From NCBI RefSeq assembly GCF_951229915.1, contig NZ_OX579588.1:62001-126000 (forward strand): a DNA stretch of 64,000 nucleotides, written 5' to 3'. The position numbers and the translations under genes were made by a program. Under the pieces are notes generated by a model, which had not been told where the DNA came from, did not search any database, and saw nothing but the letters and a program-made list of their open reading frames with translations. Position 1 is the stretch's first letter. Every line of letters begins with the position of its first letter. The DNA is from Candidatus Ornithobacterium hominis. Its GTDB lineage: Bacteria; Bacteroidota; Bacteroidia; Flavobacteriales; Weeksellaceae. Positions 43,658-50,873 of the stretch are shown here, piece by piece.

Positions 43658-44896
43658 TTATTTTACGTTTGATAATTCGACTTTATCTCCTTCTTTCAAT
43701 TTAGCAGGAGCTTCTGTGATTAATATTTGCCCATCGCTGATGCCAGAAATAATTTCAATCATTCCGTTAGAAACCTCTCCAGTTTCTACATAATATTTTT
43801 TTGCGAGACCTTCTTTACCATTTACATTTTCTGCTACATAAACAAATTTACCTTGAGCGTCCTCATAGATAACGGTTTCAGCTACTACAATCGCTTTTTC
43901 TGCTGTGTAGTCATTTAATTGCAATTCTGCATTCAAGTTTGGTTTCACCAAACCATCTTTATCTGGCACAGGAACTTGCACTTGAAAAGTTCGGTTAGCA
44001 GGGTTAATCGAAGAGCTTACTAAGCGAACTTGAGATTCTAAGGTTTTATCAATAGAAGGTAAATGAATAATAGCCTTTGTTCCTACCTGAATAGCAGTTA
44101 AATAATTTTCAGGGACATTGGCTACGGCTTTCACACCAGCGGGGTTCACCAAACGAATGATTGGCGTGCCTGGAGCCACAGCTTGCCCGTTTTGTGTAAT
44201 AACTCGTTCTACTCTTCCACTGAATGGAGCCTTGAGTCTAGTTTTCGCCAATTGTGATTCAGCGCCAGAAACACCACGCTGAGCAGCTGAGACTTGTTGC
44301 TTAGCGGCTAAGACTTGTTTTTGAGTCGTTTCATAATTCGTTTTTGCTTGTAGGAACTGCATTTCAGAACCAATTTTTTGATTCCAAAGACTTTGTTGTT
44401 TCTCAAAAGTGGTTTTCGCCAAATCCCTCTGAATCTCAGCCTGTTGCAATTGAGCTTTTGCTTGGTCTACTTGAATTTTAGCTTGATTGACTTGCTCGCT
44501 CAAGCCACCGTCTGAAATCGTAGCAATGAGTTGCCCGCTTCGCACATATTGTCCCTCTTTCACCAAAAGCCTCAAAACACCACCAAATTCAGGAGTCACA
44601 CTCACATCTTGGTCTGTTTCAATATTGGCTTGTAGTTTTATAAAGTGATTATATAACGTGTCTTTTGCTATTTGAAACTTCACTAATTTAGATGCTTGGG
44701 GGTCCAATTCTGCAATCTTTTCAGCAATTCTTGCCGCTAAGTTCTGCAAGCTATCAGATTGCTCTTGAAGGTTCGTTTGTTTAATTTTTAAAGCATTAAT
44801 ATCTTTGCTGTTCATTAATTCATCTAAAGATTTTTCCTGCTTATTTTTACAAGACATTGCAAAGATGGCTAAAAATATGATGGCTATTTTTTTCAT
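43658..44896 (-). CDS. RND efflux periplasmic adaptor (membrane fusion protein), lipoprotein
   Basis: A 412-residue HlyD/AcrA-type adaptor. Lipobox IFAMSC with Cys16, followed by KNKQ without acidic residues, consistent with inner-face retention. Features in order: an N-terminal coiled coil, a lipoyl half (VTPEFGGVLRLLVKEGQYV), the long alpha-hairpin (about 130-210), the second lipoyl half (RLKAPFSGRVERVITQNGQAV) and the beta-barrel and membrane-proximal domains. One base separates it from the permease gene. Confidence 0.92.
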   Translation of the reverse strand: MKKIAIIFLAIFAMSCKNKQEKSLDELMNSKDINALKIKQTNLQEQSDSLQNLAARIAEKIAELDPQASKLVKFQIAKDTLYNHFIKLQANIETDQDVSVTPEFGGVLRLLVKEGQYVRSGQLIATISDGGLSEQVNQAKIQVDQAKAQLQQAEIQRDLAKTTFEKQQSLWNQKIGSEMQFLQAKTNYETTQKQVLAAKQQVSAAQRGVSGAESQLAKTRLKAPFSGRVERVITQNGQAVAPGTPIIRLVNPAGVKAVANVPENYLTAIQVGTKAIIHLPSIDKTLESQVRLVSSSINPANRTFQVQVPVPDKDGLVKPNLNAELQLNDYTAEKAIVVAETVIYEDAQGKFVYVAENVNGKEGLAKKYYVETGEVSNGMIEIISGISDGQILITEAPAKLKEGDKVELSNVK

Positions 44897-44915
44897 TTTT
44901 TTGATTTTGATTTAT

Positions 44916-46223
44916 CTAGTATTTTCCTAAAGCTTGGTATAGTGCTGTTTTAGTTGTAATTAACTCTAGGGCTGATGAAATGTATTCGTTTTCTGCCTCA
45001 TACATTTGAAATTCAGTATTAGTCAAATCCATATTAGAAGACAAACCTTCAAAATATTTAATTTGTTCTTTTCCGAATATTTTTCTTGTCAGCTCCACTC
45101 TTTGGCGATTGATTTGGTAGCGTTCCAATGCATTTTCATAATTCAAATAAGCATTTTTAACCTCTTGTATAAGTTTTTGCTCCGTTTTAGTTCGCTCAAT
45201 TTCTGCGTTTTCCAATTCAAATTTAGCCTGTTGTGTTTTAGCCCTTCTTTGCAATGAACTAAAAATAGGAACTTCTAATCTTAGCCCCCAGATGGTAGAA
45301 GGATAATGATTTCCAAACCCATTGAAAAGGCTCGCATCATTGGTAGACCAATTATGGGAATGTTGCAAAAAGGTGCTGAGCGTTGGCAAAGCCATTGATT
45401 TTTGGTGTTTTACTTGCAGCTCATTGAGCGTTACTTGATGCTTTGCCAAACGATAATCGATGTGATTTTTCAGGTTAAAACCTTTATTCTCATGAATTTC
45501 TATTAAGTCTTCTTGAATGATTTCTTCTAGTGAAGTCGTAAGAACGGCAGCTTTATTTTGATTCAGCCCCATAATGAACTTTAAAGAATTCAATGCGTTT
45601 TCCCTTTGTCTTGTCGCATAATCTTTTGCTGACTTCAAACTCAACAGATTATAGCTCATTTGGTCTACGGCTTGTTCCTCTCCTAGACCAGCTTTATAGA
45701 TTTCTTTGATATCATGAAGATTTTTTTCACCTGTTTTCACGTTTTTTTCTAAAATCTTTAAATTTTCGCCAGCAATAATTACCGCAGCATAAGCATTTAT
45801 AACGGCTTGCTTTAATTCCGATTCTGCTTTTTCTTTACTCATGACAGAAATTTGCTTAAAAGCCTTTGCAGATTGCAACCCCACAAGATAAGAGCCACTG
45901 AACAGTAATTGAGATGCCTGAACGTTGGCAGCTAAAGTCTTTTGCTGCCCAGCTTCAAATTTTAACGTATCACCCAAGAAGATTAACGGGCGATTTATGT
46001 TATAATTATAATCTACATTCCCGTTAATTTGTGGTAACCCGATGGCCGTGTTTTCCCATATTTTCTTTTGAGCTTTTTCAATATTATTGGCGGCTATAAG
46101 CAAATCATAATTATGCGTTAATGTATAATCAATGGCTTCCTGCAAAGAAAACCTTAAAGGTTTTTCTTGCGCAAAATGAACTGAAAATATCAGTAAAAAA
46201 ACGATTTTCAATGTTTTTATCAT
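44916..46223 (-). CDS. TolC-family outer membrane efflux channel
   Basis: A 435-residue outer-membrane factor with signal peptide (VFLLIFSVHFAQ) and two repeated halves of coiled-coil helices and beta strands (LQEAIDYTLTHNYDLLIAANN opening; AYLNYENALERYQINRQRVEL in the second half). Its ATG overlaps the TGA of the upstream tetR gene by four bases, so the pump is translationally coupled to its regulator. Confidence 0.92.
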   Translation of the reverse strand: MIKTLKIVFLLIFSVHFAQEKPLRFSLQEAIDYTLTHNYDLLIAANNIEKAQKKIWENTAIGLPQINGNVDYNYNINRPLIFLGDTLKFEAGQQKTLAANVQASQLLFSGSYLVGLQSAKAFKQISVMSKEKAESELKQAVINAYAAVIIAGENLKILEKNVKTGEKNLHDIKEIYKAGLGEEQAVDQMSYNLLSLKSAKDYATRQRENALNSLKFIMGLNQNKAAVLTTSLEEIIQEDLIEIHENKGFNLKNHIDYRLAKHQVTLNELQVKHQKSMALPTLSTFLQHSHNWSTNDASLFNGFGNHYPSTIWGLRLEVPIFSSLQRRAKTQQAKFELENAEIERTKTEQKLIQEVKNAYLNYENALERYQINRQRVELTRKIFGKEQIKYFEGLSSNMDLTNTEFQMYEAENEYISSALELITTKTALYQALGKY

Positions 46224-46825
46224 TTGTCTTGAATTAATTGTTTATATTTTTCTAAGCCCTTCGAAGATAAAATCCCTCTTATGAAAATATCTGAATGAAT
46301 ATCAGCAAAACTATACTGCGCATCCACCTCTTTGTTCAATTCCAAACCAGTTTTAATTGAATTTTGAAGTTCCAAAAAAAGCTTAGCATAAACACGTGGC
46401 ACAACTTCCTTTCGGTAAATGTTTTGCATCAATCCTTTTTGGAAATTTTGAGCTAATTCTTCAACGATTTTATGATTTTGAGCAATAAAAATCTTTCGGT
46501 ACAGTTGCCCATAATACCGCTGCAATTGGAATGTACACGCTTGGTACTGTCTGCCATTAAATTTTTGAGCGATATACTTTCTCAGCAACATTAGCTCCTC
46601 TATCGCACTCAAATCCTGCGCTTGAATCTGCTGAAATTGATTTTGAATCGCTTCAAACTCATCTTCCAAAACTTCTGAAATCAACTGTTCTTTACTCCCA
46701 AAAACTTCATAAAGCGTTTTTTTAGAAATAGCCAGTTGGTTTGCAACGTTATCCATTGTCACCGTCTTAAACCCTGCTTCATAAAACATTCTTGCCGATT
46801 CTTTGACTATAATTTCTTTATTCAT
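46220..46825 (-). CDS. TetR/AcrR-family transcriptional regulator
   Basis: A 201-residue repressor. The N-terminal helix-turn-helix is ESARMFYEAGFKTVTMDNVANQLAISKKTLYEVFGSKEQL, given here as its two ends: ESARMFYEAGFK and ISKKTLYEVFGSKEQL. The C-terminal ligand domain is not family-specific. I chose ATG 46825 (MNKEIIVKESAR), because the longer frame to 46915 adds 30 residues containing the promoter. First gene of the efflux operon and probably its autoregulated local repressor. Confidence 0.88.
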   Translation of the reverse strand: MNKEIIVKESARMFYEAGFKTVTMDNVANQLAISKKTLYEVFGSKEQLISEVLEDEFEAIQNQFQQIQAQDLSAIEELMLLRKYIAQKFNGRQYQACTFQLQRYYGQLYRKIFIAQNHKIVEELAQNFQKGLMQNIYRKEVVPRVYAKLFLELQNSIKTGLELNKEVDAQYSFADIHSDIFIRGILSSKGLEKYKQLIQDK

Positions 46826-46842
46826 TTTTATAAAATCGATTG

Positions 46843-46872
46843 CAAATATAGGTTGAAAACTCAAGAAACCAA
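46843..46872 (-). promoter_or_regulatory. promoter of the tetR-efflux operon
   Basis: On the minus strand TTG (46870-46872, in a T-run), 19 bases, then TATATTTG (46843-46850), 17 bases before the tetR ATG. The spacer has a weak inverted repeat GGTT-N12-AACC that could be the TetR operator. Confidence 0.6.
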
Positions 46873-46935
46873 AAAAGTTTTTAAGTTCTATGGTTAAAAT
46901 TATCTTATTCGTCACTCAAATTTTACATCATCTCA

Positions 46936-46960
46936 TTTTTTCTAAGCCTTTAAAAAATTT
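46936..46960. repeat. T6AAGSCTTA6-type near-palindrome, copy 19
   Basis: ATTTTTTCTAAGCCTTTAAA, core 46944-46950, between the divergent tetR and YidE-type genes. Confidence 0.65.
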
Positions 46961-47032
46961 ATACTGAAATGAAAATTAAATTTTCATAACATAATTCAGC
47001 TTATTTTAATATATTCTTGCACAAACTTCACC

Positions 47033-47040
47033 TAAATTTG
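47033..47040 (+). promoter_or_regulatory. -7 element for the YidE-type transporter gene
   Basis: TAAATTTG matches TAnnTTTG, 26 bases before ATG 47067. Confidence 0.45.
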
Positions 47041-47066
47041 CACTTGAATTCATTAAAATAAAAAGA

Positions 47067-48755
47067 ATGTTTGATTGGCTAATCTCACTGCTATTCCCTG
47101 TAGAAAATCCCTCTATCGGGCAATCGCTCATCACCATCATGCTGGCCATAGGCACTGGCGTTTTCTTAGGTCGATTAAAATTTGGTAAAATTACATTTGG
47201 AATTTCTGCCGTTATGTTCACTGGTCTATTTTTGGGGCATTTGGGCTATCGGATAGAAGAATCCATTTTAGATTTCATCCGAGATTTTGGTTTGATTCTT
47301 TTCGTCTATGGAATTGGTATTCAGGTAGGGCCATCTTTCTTTTCTTCATTTAAAAGTGAAGGTTTAAAATTTAATATTTTGGCCGTTTCTACCGTATTTT
47401 TATCTGGTATAATCACTTATATTCTATACCTTACCACTGGACTTTCTATTGAAAACATGGTGGGAATCATGAGTGGGTCTGTCACCAATACGCCTGGGCT
47501 CGGAGCCGCTAAAAACACGATAGCGGAGCTTAAAGATTCTTTCCCAGACCGAACTTTTGACGACCCTGCGATTGGCTATGCTATTACTTACCCACTGGGC
47601 GTTTTTGGTATTATCGGCAGTATTATCTTAGTGAAAGTATTACTAAAAATTGAAACCGTAAAAGAGATGCGTCTCTTTAGAATGTCAAAAATCAATTGTG
47701 AGAATCCTTTGATTCCTAGAAAAATGAGGGTAACCAACGAGGCTTACTTGGGCAAAAGCATTGAAGATTTACAAAAAGAATTTGGCGAAGGAATTATTGT
47801 TTCTCGCATCAAGCGTAGTGGGCAAAAAGAAGTTGTAGCCCCGATGCTCGACACAAAACTAAGCCTCCGAGATGTTTTGATGCTTGAGGGGAAAGAAGAG
47901 GATTTAAGTAATTTCATCCAAAAAGTTGGACGTCTTTCTTCTGATTCTTTCATTGAAAGTGACTCTGAAATTGTTGACAAAAAAATATACGTGACCAATC
48001 CCAAAGCAGTTCACAAAAAGCTTTCTCAACTTGACCTTTACAATACGTATGATTTGAAAATCACGCGCGTCTTCCGTGCAGGAAGAGAAATTTTACCTCG
48101 CCCAAGTTTAGAGCTTTATTACGGCGATGTTTTGAAAGTCATCGGGAAAGAAGATGCCATCAACGAAGCAGGTAAAATCATCGGCAATCAAGAGAAAAAA
48201 TTAGTAGAACCTGACTTTTTATCACTCTTTGGAGGATTATTCTTAGGAATCGTTTTAGGCTCTATCCCAATAGCCATCCCAAGCTTACCCGTTCCTTTAA
48301 AATTAGGCTTCGCCGCTGGTCCGCTGATTGTTGCGTTACTCATTTCCCGCTACGGAGGCATTAAATTTATTCATTCTTATATTAACAATGGCGCCATTCA
48401 CTTCATGAAAGATTTAGGTATCGCACTATTTTTTGCTGCGGTAGGAGTGCATGCAGGCGATGGTTTCTATGACAACTTTATCGAATTCAACGGCTGGACT
48501 TTCCTACTCTACGGTTCTGCCATCACATTGATTCCGCTGTTCACCATGGTCATCGTAGGTCGATTTTTCCTAAAAATCAACTTCTTGCAGCTGGCAGGAA
48601 TCATGAGCGGCGCTTATACCGACCCAGCGGCACTTTCTTTTAGCACCAATTATCTAGACAGTGATATCCCGATACAAAGTTATGCACAGATTTATCCGCT
48701 GGTGACCATCGCCCGTATCGTCACGGCGAGTATGCTAGTGCTTTTATTTGCTTAA
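47067..48755 (+). CDS. YidE/YbjL (aspartate-alanine exchanger family) transporter with two RCK_C domains
   Basis: A 562-residue inner-membrane carrier. Two homologous membrane halves (about 1-180 and 390-562) carry repeated GIMSGSVTNTPGLGAAK and GIMSGAYTDPAALSF motifs, and they flank two TrkA_C (RCK_C) regulatory domains (about 205-380, NEAYLGKSIEDLQKEFGEGI and ELYYGDVLKVIGKED). This is the E. coli YidE/YbjL layout. Substrate is unknown; the AspT relative exchanges aspartate and alanine. Confidence 0.9.
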   Translation: MFDWLISLLFPVENPSIGQSLITIMLAIGTGVFLGRLKFGKITFGISAVMFTGLFLGHLGYRIEESILDFIRDFGLILFVYGIGIQVGPSFFSSFKSEGLKFNILAVSTVFLSGIITYILYLTTGLSIENMVGIMSGSVTNTPGLGAAKNTIAELKDSFPDRTFDDPAIGYAITYPLGVFGIIGSIILVKVLLKIETVKEMRLFRMSKINCENPLIPRKMRVTNEAYLGKSIEDLQKEFGEGIIVSRIKRSGQKEVVAPMLDTKLSLRDVLMLEGKEEDLSNFIQKVGRLSSDSFIESDSEIVDKKIYVTNPKAVHKKLSQLDLYNTYDLKITRVFRAGREILPRPSLELYYGDVLKVIGKEDAINEAGKIIGNQEKKLVEPDFLSLFGGLFLGIVLGSIPIAIPSLPVPLKLGFAAGPLIVALLISRYGGIKFIHSYINNGAIHFMKDLGIALFFAAVGVHAGDGFYDNFIEFNGWTFLLYGSAITLIPLFTMVIVGRFFLKINFLQLAGIMSGAYTDPAALSFSTNYLDSDIPIQSYAQIYPLVTIARIVTASMLVLLFA

Positions 48756-48756
48756 A

Positions 48757-48778
48757 TTTTTTTAAGCCTTAAAAAATT
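48757..48778. repeat. T6AAGSCTTA6-type near-palindrome, copy 20
   Basis: ATTTTTTTAAGCCTTAAAAA, core 48764-48770, starting one base after the transporter stop. Confidence 0.8.
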
Positions 48779-48786
48779 CACCAACA

Positions 48787-48829
48787 AAACCTCGATAAAT
48801 TTTTTTCATCGAGGGTTTCTATTTTTTTC
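48787..48829 (+). terminator. rho-independent terminator
   Basis: AAACCTCGAT pairs with ATCGAGGGTTT (one bulged G), followed by TCTATTTTTTT. Confidence 0.8.
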
Positions 48830-48875
48830 TAATTCATAAATTTGGAATTAAATTTGAAATCTTCAATTGAACAAA

Positions 48876-48890
48876 GATTTTTTAAGCCTT
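48876..48890. repeat. T6AAGSCTTA6-type near-palindrome, copy 21 (right arm formed by the start codon region)
   Basis: GATTTTTTAAGCCTT, core 48884-48890, then directly ATGAAAAAAA: the start codon splits the core from its A-tract. Confidence 0.65.
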
Positions 48891-49457
48891 ATGAAAAAAA
48901 ATAAATTTCTGCGATTTTCTCTCGCCTCGCTTACTTTAGCCCTTGTCACTTTTTCTCTTTGGAATTGCCAATCAGTCAAAAAAACACAAAAACAAGCGCA
49001 CAAATTTACTTCAAAAGAAATCGATGGAATGCTTGTCGGGCAGGTTTCAAAAGAGCAATTAAAAGATTTTGCGCCTTGGTATGCCGAAAATCACCGCTAC
49101 CACGAGCTGAATGAAGACTTGATTCAAAATTTTAAAAAGGCTTTAAAAAAATATGATATTGAAGTCTTTATGGGCACTTGGTGTACAGACAGCCACCGCG
49201 AAGTTCCTGCTTTTTTCAAAATTCTTGAAACGGCCGATTATCCCGCCAAAAAGGTGAAACTCTACGCCGTTAATCGAAAGAAAGAAACGGGGCTAGAAGC
49301 AGAAAAAGGTAAAAAAATCACGCACGTTCCTACATTTATTTTTCATCAAAACGGGAAAGAGGTTGCACGTATCGTCGAGAGCCCTATCCATTCACTCGAG
49401 CAAGATATTCAAGACATCGTAAACGGGAATCCGCAAACACCTCATTACGCAGACTGA
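48891..49457 (+). CDS. thioredoxin-fold lipoprotein with single-cysteine site
   Basis: A 188-residue lipoprotein (lipobox FSLWNC, Cys26). The thioredoxin fold carries GTWCTDSHREVPAF, with only one cysteine (Cys98) where CxxC thioredoxins have two, and the cis-proline region THVPTFIF. The WC(G/T)DS motif defines a thioredoxin-like subgroup of unknown activity. I use ATG 48891; an earlier TTG at 48867 runs through the dispersed repeat. Its stop overlaps the next start by one base. Confidence 0.83.
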   Translation: MKKNKFLRFSLASLTLALVTFSLWNCQSVKKTQKQAHKFTSKEIDGMLVGQVSKEQLKDFAPWYAENHRYHELNEDLIQNFKKALKKYDIEVFMGTWCTDSHREVPAFFKILETADYPAKKVKLYAVNRKKETGLEAEKGKKITHVPTFIFHQNGKEVARIVESPIHSLEQDIQDIVNGNPQTPHYAD

Positions 49458-50062
49458 TGATACGTTACATTAAATATATTATCATATTCCTTATCGGCGT
49501 TGGCGTGGCTTACTTTATTTTTGGGAATCAAAAAAAGCAAAACGTGGCAGAAGCTTCTTCTACCATCGCTTATGGGATTCAGCGACTGAATAAATTGGTG
49601 GTTGCTGAGCAAAATTATGCCAATTTTTACTCGCACAAAAGCAGTAATTCTTACTTGGGGAATTTAATTTCTTTTGATAAGAATTTGCTTTTGAAAGTTG
49701 ATTTGCGTGTGCAGGCAAGCTATGATTTATCGGCAATGAAGATTGAAATGGATTCAATCAATCAGAAAATCATCATTAATGAAATTCCTGATTTGAAGCT
49801 AGAAACTTTTCCCGATGTTGATTTTTTTGAAATGAAACAGAGCAAGCTCAATCAGTTTAGTAAAGAAGAACTAAATGCCATAAAAAAACGTGCTATCTTG
49901 GCTGTGGAGAAGAAAATTGACTATACTGAACTGAGCAGACAAGCTCAAGAGCAGTTGTTTGAAAACTTAGAAGAGATTTATTTATTAGCTAAAATTTACG
50001 GCTGGGAGGTTGAAAATAATACTAAATTTTCTAAGCCTTTAGAAAATCGAATAAAATTTTAA
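49457..50062 (+). CDS. DUF4230 domain protein
   Basis: A 201-residue protein with an N-terminal membrane anchor (YIKYIIIFLIGVGVAYFIF) and a DUF4230 domain, recognisable by LLKVDLRVQASYDLSAMKI and IINEIPDLKLETFPDVDFFEM. Function unknown. TGATG overlap with the upstream thioredoxin-like gene shows coupling, and tag follows five bases later, so the three form an operon. Confidence 0.82.
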   Translation: MIRYIKYIIIFLIGVGVAYFIFGNQKKQNVAEASSTIAYGIQRLNKLVVAEQNYANFYSHKSSNSYLGNLISFDKNLLLKVDLRVQASYDLSAMKIEMDSINQKIIINEIPDLKLETFPDVDFFEMKQSKLNQFSKEELNAIKKRAILAVEKKIDYTELSRQAQEQLFENLEEIYLLAKIYGWEVENNTKFSKPLENRIKF

Positions 50063-50066
50063 ACCC

Positions 50067-50627
50067 TTGAAAAAAAGATGCCATTGGGTAACGGAAGACG
50101 CCTTGTACATTCAATATCATGACCACGAGTGGGGCGTCCCAGTAAAAGATGAGCATACGTTTTTTGAGTTTTTGGTGCTAGAATGTTTCCAAGCGGGGTT
50201 GAATTGGTTGACTATTTTGAAAAAAAGAGAGCATTTCAGGCAGGCTTTTGATGCGTTTGATTATGAAAAAATAGCTCATTATTCTGAAGAAAAAGTGAGC
50301 GAGTTGATGCAAAACAAAGGTATTATTCGCCACGAAGGGAAAATCAGAGCAGCAATCAACAATGCTCAAAAATTCATTGAAATTCAAAGTGAATTTGGTA
50401 GTTTCTCTAAATTTATTTGGGGTTTCACCGAAGGGGAAGTTGTCAAAAATCATTGGGAGAGGGGAGATGAAATTCCTGCAAATACGCCGCTTTCTGATGA
50501 AATTTCTAAAGCCTTAAAAAAAAGAGGATTTAAATTTGTGGGGAGCACAACGGTTTATGCTTTTTTGCAGGCTACAGGAATTGTAAACGACCACATCTCA
50601 TCTTGTTTTTGCTACTCACCAGAGTAG
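50067..50627 (+). CDS. tag: DNA-3-methyladenine glycosylase I
   Basis: A 186-residue base-excision repair enzyme removing 3-methyladenine. It opens KKRCHWVTEDALYIQYHDHEWGVP, containing the Cys and His of the Tag zinc snap, with the partners near the C-terminus (NDHISSCFC). The helical core includes ECFQAGLNWLTILKKREHFR, the substrate pocket region. The start must be TTG 50067, because a stop lies 15 bases upstream in frame and no ATG precedes the conserved start. Confidence 0.94.
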   Translation: MKKRCHWVTEDALYIQYHDHEWGVPVKDEHTFFEFLVLECFQAGLNWLTILKKREHFRQAFDAFDYEKIAHYSEEKVSELMQNKGIIRHEGKIRAAINNAQKFIEIQSEFGSFSKFIWGFTEGEVVKNHWERGDEIPANTPLSDEISKALKKRGFKFVGSTTVYAFLQATGIVNDHISSCFCYSPE

Positions 50628-50873
50628 TTATTCCATGCTTTTAAAAATATCTCTTCAAATTGACTTTTCAAAGTTGAGAATAATATGAGAATAAGATTTT
50701 GATAGAAAGTGTTAAAAGAATGATTTCTATTTATTCATTATCGAGTTAAATGCCCCATAGTTGCAGGCGTTATATTGATATTGTATCCCACGACTTCTTG
50801 AAATGTTGAACAACTTTTTTAGCGATTCAGTTTTTTGAGTATCAATGTTTTTCTTGTTTTTAAGAGGAGCTAA
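50628..50873. other. intergenic region between convergent tag and feoB
   Basis: 246 bp without a recognisable gene. Two overlapping minus-strand open stretches of 25-40 codons are present but have no starts or known homology. No clear terminator hairpin was found. Confidence 0.3.

Noticed and set aside
50628..50873. Gene remnant or attachment site between tag and feoB
   Set aside because: Open stretches are short and overlapping in two frames, with no integrase, tRNA or direct repeats nearby.
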